The notes beneath the pieces were generated by a model. It was not told where the DNA came from and did not search any database. It worked only from the letters and a program-made list of their open reading frames with translations. From contig CAXIUP010000035.1 in NCBI GenBank assembly GCA_964035015.1, positions 372,001-436,000 on the forward strand: a stretch of 64,000 nt of DNA. The letters are read 5' to 3'. The position numbers were made by a program, and so were the translations under genes. The first letter of the stretch is position 1, and every line of letters starts with the position of its first letter. The stretch comes from Corallium rubrum. Its lineage: Eukaryota; Cnidaria; Anthozoa; Scleralcyonacea; Coralliidae. This document shows, in pieces, positions 19,787-30,386 of this stretch.

Positions 19787-20859
19787 TATGTTGACTGGCT
19801 AGTGACAACTGTCAATGAGGAATTGCCAGGTGAACAATGGCAAATTCCTGAGCCACATCCATCAGCTGTCAAACCGAGTGCGGTTCACAACAGAGATGAT
19901 GACTACCACAGATTGGTGAATGCTGTGGAGAGGCACACGAGATGCAGCCCAGCCTACTGCTTGAAGCAGAAAGGTTATGATGTTCCTGCAGAATGCAGAT
20001 TTGGTTTCCCAAAGGCATTGGAGGAGGAAACAAAACTGTGTTATGAGAAGTTGCCACGTGACAAGGTGAGTACAGAGTTGGTGACAAAAAGAAATTACCC
20101 TAGATTAATTTCACATAATAGGGTCATGCTTGAGAATTGGGGAGCTAATGTTGATTTGCAGGTAATAGTTGATCAGAATGCTTGTGCTAGATATATGGCC
20201 AAGTATGCTGCAAAAGGAGAGCCACGGTCAAAGCAAGCATCAGAAATTTTGCAATCATGTATGTCCAGATTACACAATGATGATCAGGTATCATCAGCGA
20301 TCAAAAAGGCAATGATCCAAGTTGTTGGAGATCGCGACATGGCAGCACAGGAGACTGCATATGTGCTGCTGAGCTTGCCTTTGGTAGGATGTAGTTATAA
20401 GTTTGTCACTGTGTCTTTAGATAACGGTAGGAGAGTTGTAATGGACACTGAGGACCAAAGTGAAGAGTCTTGCAAAAATCCACAATTGAAGATTATGGTA
20501 AGCGTTCAACTGAGAATAGCAGGAATCGTGGCTTATCTCAGTTGAATTTGATGCAGTATGTGTCGCAGTACACAAGAATCAGATCTGAAATAAGAAAGCG
20601 ACCATTACCATATATTGTAAGGACCTTTCCAAAGGTGTCAGCAAACCCCCATGGGCCTGATTTTGGCAGATATTGCAAATTGCAGTTGATCAAGTTCAGA
20701 CCCTGGGAGGGTGAGCCATCAAATGCATGGGACAATAAGGAAGAAAATGATGAAATGTTCATCAACACCTATTACATGTTTCTTGAAACTGATTTTGCTT
20801 CAGAGAATGTTTTAGGTCATGAGGAAGAGCGGGACAGAGTTTTCAAACATGTCAGGTGA
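19787..20859 (+). pseudogene. Helitron Rep: catalytic tyrosine region, broken
   Basis: After a possible intron (donor GTGAGT near 19624, acceptor near 19786) the frame reads YVDWLVTTVNEELPGEQW, then the two-tyrosine box ARYMAKYAAKGEPRS, the nucleophile motif of Helitron Rep. A frameshift in the A-run near 20475 switches frame to STIEDYGKRSTENSRNRGLS, which stays open to 20859. Another shift near 20855 leads into the helicase. Clear homology but several disabling changes. Confidence 0.78.
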
Positions 20860-22552
20860 AGGAAATGAAGAGGATAGTAATGATGATAACACAGGCAACA
20901 ATAATGCTGACGAATATAATAATGATCCAGAAAATCAACTCGATGACTGGATGTTGTTATGCAGATTGAACCAACGGTATGAGGAGTTGGGTGATCAGCT
21001 GTTGGGGGTTGGGAATGACTGGTATGCAGCTGCACGAACAGTTCCAGTGGAGATGCTCAGAGAATGCCCTGGGTGGATCTACCAGCAGAGAAAAGATGCA
21101 GAAGAACAAGGGCAACGACATGTACAAGTGAGCAATGAGGTTCCCATTGATCCAACAACCCTGAATGAGAAGCAACGACTTGCATATGATATTCTTATAT
21201 CTCATATGCAAAAGGGTGAGAAACCTGACCCAGGCAACATGATTGTATGTGGTACTGCAGGAACAGGTAAGACGTATCTAATCACTGCTTTAAAACAGGT
21301 TTTGGGTGACAGTTGCATAATAACTGCAACAACAGGTATTGCAGCATTTAGTATTAATGGCCAGACATTACACTCTGCTGCACAACTTCCTATACGTGAG
21401 TATAAAGACCTACAGGGTGAGTCGTTGCAACGCTTACAGTTAAAACTGGAAGGTAAGGCTTACCTCATTGTCGATGAAATGTCAATGATTGGTCACAAAA
21501 TGTTGTCGTTGTTAGACAATAGATTGCGTGCTGGCACAGGGAATGAAGATAAGCCATTTGGTGGTATTTCAGTGATCCTCCTTGGTGACTTTGGTCAGTT
21601 GTCACCAGTGGGTGACCGGCCATTGTATATTGCAGGAAATGGAACCACTATTAGTGATCATGGTCATTCATTATATCTTTTGTTTGATTCTATAGTTATT
21701 TTGAATGAGATTATGCGACAGGCTGGTGAGAATGCTGAGGCACAAGCATTCAGAGCCTTGCTGATGAGATTGAGAGATGGACAGGTAACAGAACAAGACT
21801 GGCATCTCCTACTGCAACATTCCACACCTAATATTGCAATGGATCAGTTTAATGATGCTATTCGGTTATACTTTGACAATAAGAGTGTAGCAGAGTACAA
21901 CTATGAGAAGTTGAGAGGCAATGGACAGGCGGTGGCAAAGATTCAGGCAAAGAACTCTGGCCATGGATCATCAGCAGCAACATCTGATGAGGCTGGCGGC
22001 TTAGAAGCAGTGCTCTTCCTGTCTAAGAAAGCAGATGTCATGCTGACATCCAACCTGTGGGCTGAAGTTGGCCTTTGCAATGCTTCATTTGGAGTGGTTG
22101 AGGAGATTTGGTTTGCAGAAAATCTTGGACCACCAAATCTACCTGTCGCTGTGTTGGTACATTTCCCTGCCTACACAGGCCCGGGATTTATTGATACATG
22201 TCCCAAGTGCATACCAGTGCCACCAAAGGTATTTGAGTGGATGGCTGATGGGAAGTACATGTCAAGACAGCAGGTCCCATTGAGATTAAGGTATGCAATG
22301 ACTATTCACAAGTCACAGGGACAGACTTTACCAAAGGCTGTCGTTGACTTGGGTAAAAGTGAGAAAGTAGCTGGATGTACATTTGTTGCTACATCTAGGG
22401 TGAGATCCATTAATGATATTGTATTTGAGCCAATGACATTTGATTGTTTAAAAGCCATTGGTAGAAACAAAAATTTGCAAAAGCGACTTGATGAAGAGCA
22501 AAGGTTGCAGTTGCTTGCACAAGAAACTGCAGGAAGATATAGTAGTCATTAG
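20819..22552 (+). CDS. Helitron Pif1-type helicase domain
   Basis: 577 open codons. Residues ~114-577 form an SF1B Pif1-like helicase: Walker A CGTAGTGKTYLITAL near 144-158, TTGIAAFSINGQTLHSAAQ, Walker B LIVDEMSMIG near 217-224, LLGDFGQLSPV, and the C-terminal SLRYAMTIHKSQGQTL-type box near residues 490-505. In Helitrons this domain is the C-terminal half of the Rep-helicase transposase and unwinds DNA during rolling-circle transfer. The ATG at 20819 is only the first in frame; the natural protein would continue from the upstream Rep frame. The helicase itself shows no internal break. Confidence 0.88.
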   Translation: MRKSGTEFSNMSGEGNEEDSNDDNTGNNNADEYNNDPENQLDDWMLLCRLNQRYEELGDQLLGVGNDWYAAARTVPVEMLRECPGWIYQQRKDAEEQGQRHVQVSNEVPIDPTTLNEKQRLAYDILISHMQKGEKPDPGNMIVCGTAGTGKTYLITALKQVLGDSCIITATTGIAAFSINGQTLHSAAQLPIREYKDLQGESLQRLQLKLEGKAYLIVDEMSMIGHKMLSLLDNRLRAGTGNEDKPFGGISVILLGDFGQLSPVGDRPLYIAGNGTTISDHGHSLYLLFDSIVILNEIMRQAGENAEAQAFRALLMRLRDGQVTEQDWHLLLQHSTPNIAMDQFNDAIRLYFDNKSVAEYNYEKLRGNGQAVAKIQAKNSGHGSSAATSDEAGGLEAVLFLSKKADVMLTSNLWAEVGLCNASFGVVEEIWFAENLGPPNLPVAVLVHFPAYTGPGFIDTCPKCIPVPPKVFEWMADGKYMSRQQVPLRLRYAMTIHKSQGQTLPKAVVDLGKSEKVAGCTFVATSRVRSINDIVFEPMTFDCLKAIGRNKNLQKRLDEEQRLQLLAQETAGRYSSH

Positions 22553-22668
22553 AAGTTAATAGATGGCCTGGTGAACTTGGTTCACATGTTGGAAATTACT
22601 GGGCACATGTCAAGATGTGTGCTTTCGAGTAATACATATAATCTCGCCTGTTACCTAGACATAATATG

Positions 22669-22888
22669 CAGAGGCAGATCCAGGTTTAGAAATTTATGAA
22701 AAGCATGAATCAGATTAATACCAAAAGCACAATAACTTTTAGAAATTCTTTGCTTTCAGAAAATTAATAAACTGTTCCAATGATTTTGGGCTCTTGAGTG
22801 AGAAATACAAAGTCATTAATATTGGTGTGTATACAGTGTACATGTATGTGCAAAATGGGGGCCCATACGAACCTTGGATCTGCACCTG
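22669..22888. mobile_element. hAT-like MITE, ~220 bp
   Basis: It begins CAGAGGCAGATCCAGG and its right end complements to CAGGTGCAGATCCAAGG, giving short imperfect hAT-type inverted repeats. The flanking 8-mers ATAATATG and ATATATGT are similar but not identical, so the duplication is decayed or absent. It is non-coding and lies within the 3' part of the Helitron. Confidence 0.5.
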
Positions 22889-24920
22889 ATATATGTTTTT
22901 GAGGCTGGTGCACTGGGTGCAGTCATCAAAAATTTTGTATGATTGCACTTTCGAGTGAGAGATTTGCCTGGAGCCTACTAACACTATATGTGTTTTTGAG
23001 GTTGGCATACCAGGGCACAGTAAATTTGATTGTGCTTTTGAGGTAACAAGAAATGCCTGCAAGACACAGTGATGTGTAATTTTGGCATATGAAAAGTCTG
23101 TACCTGGGTACATTTAGCCTGTTTCTGCCTGAGTCTGTCAAAAACAATACTCCATGAATTTACCCTGTCTAACACCAGATAATGTTACTCATCAAAGAGT
23201 GCATGACCTTACACAGCATAGGCAGCAATGGTTAATGTGCTTTCGAGCGTAGACTATAATGTGAACAGGCCAAATACTTAGTTACATAAAAATAATTGCA
23301 TTTATCTTTTGTTGTATTCCTAATTTAAAAACAAAACTGTATATATATGCAGTACTGCTCAAAAGTAACCAATACAACAATAAGCTAGATCAAACCAATG
23401 ATGGCTTCAGTTTGAAACTGGGGTTCAGCTGGATGAACCTGACACTACATTTTGTATGTTTACTTAATGACAGAATTAAGATAATGATCTGTTTCTTGCA
23501 CAAAGCAGCAACTCAACCATTGTTGAACTGCAGTAAGTTATATTAAGGACTATTATAAGACTGAATGCATGCTGTAGGATACTTCTGAGCAGTACTGTAT
23601 TTATATAATTAATACAATATGTCAAGAACTGATCAAGAAATTACTATATACAGTTTAAAATCAAATAATATAATATTTGAGAATTTCAGTCCATTGTTAT
23701 CAAGGAAAACTCTTGAGAAGAACTGCCTAAAGAATTTAATTAAGGTAAATGAATAGCTGGTGCATTACCATGCATGGTGTTTTATACATCCATTGAAAAG
23801 AGTAGGACATTTCAAAAGAATGTGGAATTATTGAAAGCCGATATTTGTGTGATTTATTTTTCAAATCTCAACATAGTAGTGACACTTAACTTTTTTTAGT
23901 ATTACAGATCAATAAAAACCTCCCATGATCAAGAGCCAAGCCCGCCTCAAACATGTTCCAATCAAGTGAATCAACCTCTCGATCAACCGTAATTGCTACA
24001 CTTAATTAATACAGTACCTGTGCAATGTCATCAATATTTAATATCATCAACTGCTGTAGTGGTCGATTCTGGCACATATACAATGGCTGCATAATACAAG
24101 GTAAAGTATCCTCACGCAGAGCATTGCTTTCCATCGTTTCTTTGCCGTGTTCATTTTTATATTTCATTCGTAAAGGAGTAACCCCTTTCCGGTTTGTTTT
24201 TTTTCTTTTTTTGCTCCGATTTGGACTGGGTATGAGTTGGGATGTTACAAATATTGTAATAATATGCGAAAATGCTATACTGATATATTTTTTATTCATG
24301 ATTGTATCTTTTTTAGTATAAATTTGCATCATTGCATGTCGATCATTTATAAAAGTTCCAATGTTTATAGTGGTCTGGGGTCATTTATAAAAGAGACTAG
24401 CAGTTGTGTTATTGAGAATGGTAAGAGATTTATTGCAGCTTTCATTGTTTAATACTGGGCAGAATTGTCTTTGCAGTTTGATAAATTGGAAAATATTAAA
24501 ATCCATCCTAAAATCCGTCTTGTTACTCTTGTAATATAATCCACTGTGGAGTTCCCTGTGAAGGAGGGTTCTCTGTGAAGGCCAACATTCCATAACCATT
24601 TTACCGTTCAGCTGTATAGTAATATTCTGTGTTATTTTCTGACTTATAGGAATTGAAATCTGATAATAAACAAAACTAGCTGTAACTACTTTAATATTGT
24701 GGAATCATCATGTTAGTGATTTTCTATGATCAGGTAAGTTATTAACTTATATGCACACAATCCAACTCACACCCATGCAGCTGAATTTTGCTGATGAATA
24801 GCTATTTCACAATGATGTACAATGATTGCCTATTTGACTACATGTATGCAGGCATGTACAACTACTCTACCTGTATTATCTACAAAGCTTGACCAGCAAC
24901 CAGTTTCTTGACAAGTAAAA
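22889..24920. other. Helitron 3' region, no gene recognised
   Basis: AT-rich. The motif TTTYGAG recurs at irregular intervals between 22600 and 23250. Open frames up to about 108 codons (24006-24332 minus) show no domain. Confidence 0.4.
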
Positions 24921-24922
24921 TT

Positions 24923-24957
24923 ATCTGGTATTAGCCAGATATTAACAAAGAATCTAG
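24923..24957 (+). repeat. Helitron 3' hairpin and CTAG terminus
   Basis: 6-bp stem ATCTGG/CCAGAT with loop TATTAG, thirteen bases, then CTAG followed by host T. The layout matches canonical Helitron 3' ends. It is not confirmed by an empty site. Confidence 0.55.
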
Positions 24958-25856
24958 TAGTTGTAGATAAATCAGTCAAATCATGCAAATAGTCCATTGC
25001 ATCATTATGTTCATTTTAAAGAAATCACAGCTTTATAGTGCAACTGCCAGTTGATAATTTGTTCAATTGTTTTACTCAGGCTAACAATGTTGCATGATGG
25101 TTATGTTCTTAACTTTAACCAAAAAAATTATGGTATTTTCCAACACTTTCAGAGACCATGGCATGAACTGATTAATGGCCCATTTGTAGTACTTTATGAC
25201 AGACCTAAGTACACCATCAAGACTGAGTCTTTTCAACAGTGGTCTTTCCAATGTCACTACCATACAGTTTTTTAAACAAGTAAGATTTTTACTTTTTTAT
25301 TAGTCAAACTTGTATTTTAATTAAAATATGTTCTTTTGCAGTTTCACAAAACAGTGAGCTATTGTTTCATTGACCTTCTCTGATATATCAACCTCTATAT
25401 ATTTCACATATTAATTATTAATTGTCTCTGATAAGTTTTAAATGCTTTATCTGATTGCAGACAAAGGAGATTTTTATACTTGTCAGTGCTTTTATCATTA
25501 TAAAATACTTGTCATTGATTCAATTGGAGCAAGAAGTAGATTTAATATAGTTCATCCAAAACAGTTTGATACATGTACAAGCTGAGGCAGTCAGTATTAG
25601 AAATTTTGGTTACCATACTATTCATTTTGGCGATCATTTAGGCTATAAACAGAAGTCTATATACAATAAATTAAAGTAGAGTTATTCCATAAAATGACTT
25701 ATTGAGCCGTTTCTTACGTCTAGACAGGCCCGTACACTCAAACTCACAATAATTGCCGCATAAATTTCGGTTATTATTTCTGAATCCACAGTCTATAATA
25801 ATGTAAACAATACAGCGGTAAAGGCCATGGGAACCCCTAGCAACGGTGCTTTTATA
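24958..25856. other. Spacer, no gene recognised
   Basis: AT-rich, with no repeat or domain recognised. The last ~120 bases are less AT-rich and precede the putative start of the gene at 25857. Confidence 0.4.
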
Positions 25857-26129
25857 ATGGCGGACAAGAACCCAAAGTTATTACGGTAATCATCTTGGTG
25901 TTTGATGGATTAAATTGCAACTCTAAAACTGTATATTTCAAGCCATTTTGTAACCTGTTCTTAGATGTAGAAATGTCTTTAAAAGTTTGGCAAAACAAAT
26001 TATCGTTCTCGGTCAATGTATTCAGACGTGCACATGGGAGACAAACCGACCATATCTAGGCAAAATCGTCGCTGAGAAAAGCGTACTTCAACAAATCGTA
26101 AGCGATTTAACAGATGCCAATACACAGAG
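25857..26129 (+). CDS. Unidentified gene, first two coding exons
   Basis: ATGGCGGAC... at 25857-25885 encodes MADKNPKLL plus two bases, followed by donor GTAATC. A 79-base intron ends in the acceptor CCTGTTCTTAG, and exon 2 (25965-26129) continues in phase as RCRNVFKSLAKQIIVLGQCI, ending at donor GTAAGA. The joint is in frame and uses good splice signals, which supports a real gene. A possible third exon starts at 26237 (RTHVGIFNRMYLK) but its open frame runs into the next transposon. I do not recognise the protein. The gene may be cut by the insertion at 26418. Confidence 0.5.
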
Positions 26130-26236
26130 GTAAGAGATAAATAAATATAAGCGTCTAGGGAACTCGTTTAGGCTAGATGAGTTGTTACGAAACTTGCTGT
26201 GGTTAATACTTGCATAATTTGCCGATGTCTTTATAG

Positions 26237-26417
26237 ACGTACACATGTTGGAATTTTCAATCGCATGTACTTGAAAATGTATATTGTAAATTTTTCCCTA
26301 TCAAATCTATTACAATCCGCCATCTTGAATTTAGTTTTTGTGAACCTTACTGTCCTCGATTTCTCAGCACGATGGTTTTATGATATTACTGTTAGGATTT
26401 ACAGGTTATGCATATAC
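26237..26417 (+). other. Possible third exon of the gene at 25857
   Basis: A splice acceptor (GATGTCTTTATAG) precedes an open frame in the phase left by exon 2. It begins RTHVGIFNRMYLK and then turns hydrophobic (YIVNFSLSNLL) and low in coding character, so the true exon, if real, is probably short. Confidence 0.3.
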
Positions 26418-26429
26418 ACTCTAAAAAAT

Positions 26430-26810
26430 AAGGTGTGTTAATCAACACACCTTTCTGTCCAAAAAACAACACACCTTAAGGTGGGTTAAGGAACACACCT
26501 AAAGGTGTGTTAAAAAGAACACAGGTTAAGGTGTGTTACAAAACACACCTTTTGGTGTGTTTTCGGCTTGTCCAAAAATCAACACACCTTAAGGTGTGTT
26601 TTGAGAAAAGGTGTGTTAGCTAACACACCTTGGTGTGTTATCTTACACACCTTGGTGTGTTATCTTACACACCTTGGTGTGTTATCTTACACACCTTAAG
26701 GTGTGTGAATACTAGCACATCTTAAGGTGTGCATGAATACTAACACACCTTCATATGGGTTAGCTAACGCACCTTTAGGTGTGTTAAACTAAAAATTCTA
26801 AAGGTGTGTT
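26430..26810. repeat. Array of AAGGTGTGTT palindromic motifs, left
   Basis: Tens of copies of GGTGTGTT and its inverse AACACACC, irregularly spaced, with some perfect palindromes such as AACACACCTTAAGGTGTGTT. Confidence 0.9.
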
Positions 26811-26836
26811 CAGGCAGCATTGTACCGGTGCTCAGG

Positions 26837-27021
26837 AAACAAACAAACAAACAAACAAACAAACAAACAAACAAACAAACAAACAAACAAACAAACAAAC
26901 AAACAAACAAACAAACAAACAAACAAACAAACAAACAAACAAACAAACAAACAAACAAACAAACAAACAAACAAACAAACAAACAAACAAACAAACAAAC
27001 AAACAAACAAACAAACAAACA
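26837..27021. repeat. (AAAC)n microsatellite
   Basis: About 46 uninterrupted AAAC units. Open frames across it (KQTN or FVCL repeats) are artefacts. Confidence 0.98.
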
Positions 27022-27295
27022 AAGAGTAAGGATATGGAATATATTATTGTAATAAATCCTAATCTGGTACTTAGATGTAAGAATACATACGTCTTGCAAG
27101 GTAGGAATAAATACTTGAATAAAATAATTACTGGTAATATTAAAATAATTATAGTGAGGTAAGAATAAATACTTCCTGCAACGTAGGAATAAATGTTTGA
27201 ATAAAATAATTAGGTAATATTAAAATATATAATTATATAGTATCTGCTGTAACAAACAGTATAGTCAAAAGTACTTCAGGCCAGCTTGCACACTC

Positions 27296-27908
27296 TATGC
27301 CATTCTGTTTCTAACTTCGGTCATGAAGACGGCATACTTGGTTCCCTTGTAACCATGGTCTGGGCATTCCAAGGCTACTTCTTGCAAGAAATGCAGGATT
27401 CCAACCATACATGTCGGGTACGACATGTCAAAAACATAGTAACAGGATATAAGGTCGACTAAAGCCTCAGTGAGGTTCAGATTAGGGCATTCTACAAATA
27501 CCTGGTCTTCACCAGAAATGAATATCTGTTCGATTTTGTCCACATCAGCACCAACACAAGTAACTTTAAATTGCACTGTTGGATCACTAAACGTCCTCTC
27601 CGAGCTTGTAGACGATGGCTAAAAGGAAAACACAATATAATATTTTTTTATGTTTATGTAGTTAAACAATAAGAAGCTATGATACTTAAAGTGCAACCAG
27701 ATTATAATTATTCCCAGTATAATTACAGTGACAACCCAAATGGTCAATGTATAAACTATTACTTTTCTCTCTAATTTAATGAAAACCAAACTTACATCTA
27801 TGAATTTTATAAGGTTTGTTGGATTCTTCTTTCCAGTTCTTTTCTCGATTAGCTGTACAGCTTCCACCACATCTTTGCTTTGCAATTCCTCCACATTTAT
27901 TGGAAAGC
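27296..27908 (-). CDS. Unidentified transposon-borne gene, last two exons
   Basis: On the minus strand, exon 27908-27795 (after acceptor AAATTTAG) reads FPINVEELQSKDVVEAVQLI and ends ...KFID at donor GTAAGT. The next exon (27620-27296, acceptor CCTTTTAG) continues in phase zero with PSSTSSERTFSDPTVQFK and VFVECPNLNLTEALVDLISC, ending at a stop codon after VRNRMA. The C-terminal pattern (short strand, then LISCYYVFDMSYP, a leucine-rich helix and a basic tail) reminds me of the C-termini of transposon-linked SAM-domain-3-like proteins, but I cannot confirm this. Upstream exons are missing, probably because the nested element lies there. Confidence 0.55.
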
Positions 27909-28006
27909 TAAATTTAGTCTTGTTTCTGCATCTTGTAGTATATCAATTTGCAAGACCCTTGCAATTTCCATTCGAACCTAAATAGATACAAATAATCATA
28001 TTAATA

Positions 28007-28473
28007 CACAGCAAAAAATCATTTTCTTGTTTCAAGAAAAAAACAACTTGTTTTAAGAAATTTTTTCCTTAAAATAAGAAATTTTTTCCTTAAAATAAGA
28101 AATTTCTTATTTGGGAGAATAGCAAGAAGTTTTTTTCTTAGGAAGAAAATCCATGAAAAATATTTCTTAAAACAAGAATAAATTTATGGTTTTTTTCTTG
28201 CCAAGAAAATATTTCATAAAACGAGATTAAAATTATGTTATTTTAACTCATGCACTGCATGCCATATTTCTCTCTTTGACGAATACATTTAAAAGGGTTA
28301 CCATATTTTCTTAAAATAAGAATATATTTTCTTATAGAGAAACTCTTGAAAGAAATCACATGCATGCAATAAATTATTATATAAGAATTGTATGAATAAT
28401 TATCTAGATTATATTATATTCTATTAGAATCTAATAATGTAATTTAAAAGGATTTTCTTACTAATATATATAT

Positions 28474-28548
<75 letters not shown>

Positions 28549-29517
28549 ACACAATAATTCTGCATGCATGCATGTCTAATTTTAACTAATAACAATGTTA
28601 ATAAGCTGAAAAGTGATAAAAATATACTTTTCAATTAAACACCAATATATAATTTTTAAGTCCAATAAACATATATCCTTCAGTAACATATAGATAAAAG
28701 GATATGGAGAAAGCAAATGCAACCAACTGTTACTGTTTTAAAAAAAGGTTTAATGAGTTAAGCTTTCGCTGTGCTATGACATCATCATGCATGAGTTTTA
28801 CAAATTAATATTTTTACTTTTTAATTCAACTTTATGGGCCAGTATATTTAGGTCATTTGACAAGTTTTGTGTCTAATCAAATAGTGTGTAGCATGCTGCA
28901 CTAAATATCTGTTAGCAGAGGAATTTTGAAGATATGAAAGGTATATAGTTAAAGTTTGGTGGAAATATTGGTGAAACACTTATAAACAAAATATGACAAA
29001 TGGTAAACTTGGAAAAGCATTTGAAGCTCAATGTTATAACTTATAGAGATGAATAAAAAATCGAATAGAATATTCTAGTGGCACATACATGCATGCATGT
29101 GCTAGAAAATGTTTTTATTGAGAGAAACTGGGTTTTTTTGTTTTAAGAAAATGAAAAATGTTCGGCATGTTCTAAGAAAATATACTTCTTATTGTAAAAA
29201 AAATGGTTTTCTCATTTTAAGAAAATATTTTCTTGTTTTGAGAAAATGAAAAATGTTGAACATATGCTTGAAAATATCTCTCATTTTAAGAAACTTGTTT
29301 TCTCATTCGTATAAAATATTTTCTTGTTTTAAGATACCAGTAAATCTCGATCCTTGCAAAAAACTTTTTTCTCATTTTAAGAATGTTTTTTCTTAATAAG
29401 AAAATAATTTTCTTTTTTTAAGAATGTTTTTTCTTACTAGGAAAATGATTTTCTTATTTTAAGAATTTATTTCTTTCTAAGAAAATGATTTTCTTGTTTT
29501 AAGAAAAATTTGTTGTG
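28007..29517. mobile_element. Nested element with TTTTCTTA arrays
   Basis: The left end CACAGCAAAAAATCATTTTC and the right end (complement CACAACAAATTTTTCTTAAA) are inverted. Arrays of AAGAAAAT/ATTTTCTT motifs fill 28011-28330 and 29100-29515. The interior has a TA microsatellite and no gene. It lies wholly inside the AAGGTGTGTT element. No target duplication was resolved. Confidence 0.55.
28465..28545. repeat. (TA)n microsatellite
   Basis: TA repeat with one ACATG interruption near its left end. Confidence 0.95.
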
Positions 29518-29607
29518 GTAGGCCACACAAGAACAGGATCAGCTGTTTGGCTGAGGCAAATGATCACAGCGTCCACTTAATACATGTGACCACTTAATAA
29601 AGACAGG

Positions 29608-29705
29608 GCTCTAGATTTGCATATCCCAATATCCACGGGATACCAGACTTTAATTTTGGATGCTCTAGATGTGCATATCCCAATATCCACGGGATACCAA
29701 TATTA
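29608..29705 (+). repeat. Two-copy direct repeat, ~50 bp
   Basis: GCATATCCCAATATCCACGG followed by GATACCA occurs twice, at about 29618 and 29670, with matching CTCTAGAT upstream of each. Confidence 0.85.
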
Positions 29706-29759
29706 ATTTTGGATATTTGATATCATAAACTATAAACTGCCATCCATAAACTGCCCCAC

Positions 29760-30385
29760 TCAAGGTGTGTTTTTGCAAAGATGTATTTCTAAAAAGGTGT
29801 GTTTTCGACAAGATGTGTTTCTAAAAAGGTGTGTTTTCGACAAGGTGTGTTTCTAAAAAGGTGTGTTTTCGACAAGGTGTGTTTCTGAAAAGGTGTGTTT
29901 TTGTAAAAGGTGTGTTTTTGCAAAGATGTGTTTCTAAAAAGGTGTGTTTTCGACAAGATGTGTTTCTAAAAAGGTGTGTTTTTGACAAGATGTGTTTCTA
30001 AAAAGGTGTGTTTTCGACAAGGTGTGTTTCTGAAAAGGTGTGTTTTGATTCACAAGGTGTGTTATCGTCAAAGGTGTGTTATTGTAAAAGGTGTGTTTTC
30101 TACTCAAGGTGTGTTAACTTACACACCTTTGGTTTAAAAAGGCGTGTTAACTAAAGGTGTGTAAACCACAAAGGTGTGTTCATGAACACACCATGGTATG
30201 TTAACTAACACACCATGGTGAGTTAACTAACACACAAAGGTGTGTTAACTAACTCACCTTTGTGTGTTACGGAATGAGAAACTCAAAAAGGCGTGTTTGT
30301 AAACACATCTTTGTGTGTTTTCTTACACACCTTGATGTGTTTTCTTACACACCTTGGTATGTTTTCTTACACACCTTTATTTAGA
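29760..30385. repeat. Array of AAGGTGTGTT motifs, right
   Basis: Right-hand counterpart of 26430-26810. The left half is dominated by a higher-order unit (AAAAAGGTGTGTTTTCGACA), the right half by inverted pairs. Confidence 0.9.
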
Positions 30386-30386
30386 G

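Larger units (their letters stand above)
16788..24957 (+). mobile_element. Autonomous Helitron, degenerate
   Basis: The 5' terminus is TCCCCGAGACCGGCCG. The same TCCCCGAG start and the following ~90 bp recur in three shorter Helitrons in this window. Coding remnants run 17171-22552: basic repeat N-terminus, Helitron-like N domain, HUH replication initiator and Pif1-type helicase. A fitting 3' terminus is at 24957: hairpin ATCTGG-TATTAG-CCAGAT at 24923-24940, then CTAG followed by T, as Helitrons require. The 3' end is inferred from structure only. Nonsense and frameshift changes disable the Rep part. Confidence 0.75.
26418..30386. mobile_element. Element edged by AAGGTGTGTT arrays
   Basis: The left end reads CACTCTAAAAAATAAGGTGTGT and the right end complements to GCGCTCTAAATAAAGGTGTGT, so the termini are inverted. 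Both ends are followed inward by long arrays of palindromic AAGGTGTGTT-type motifs (26430-26810 and 29760-30385). Inside are an AAAC microsatellite, two exons of a minus-strand gene, and a nested element with TTTTCTTA arrays. It interrupts the minus-strand LINE at its right side. No transposase was identified and no target duplication could be fixed. Confidence 0.6.

Noticed and set aside
22600..23250. Recurring TTTYGAG as a tandem repeat or regulatory array
   Set aside because: Spacing is irregular and the surrounding bases are not conserved; too weak to call.
26764..27099. FVCL / KQTN repeat proteins
   Set aside because: Translations of the AAAC microsatellite.
28740..28810. Possible Penelope/hammerhead fragment (minus strand GCGAAAGCTTAAC)
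   Set aside because: The upstream core reads ATGATGA instead of CTGATGA and stem II is at most three pairs.
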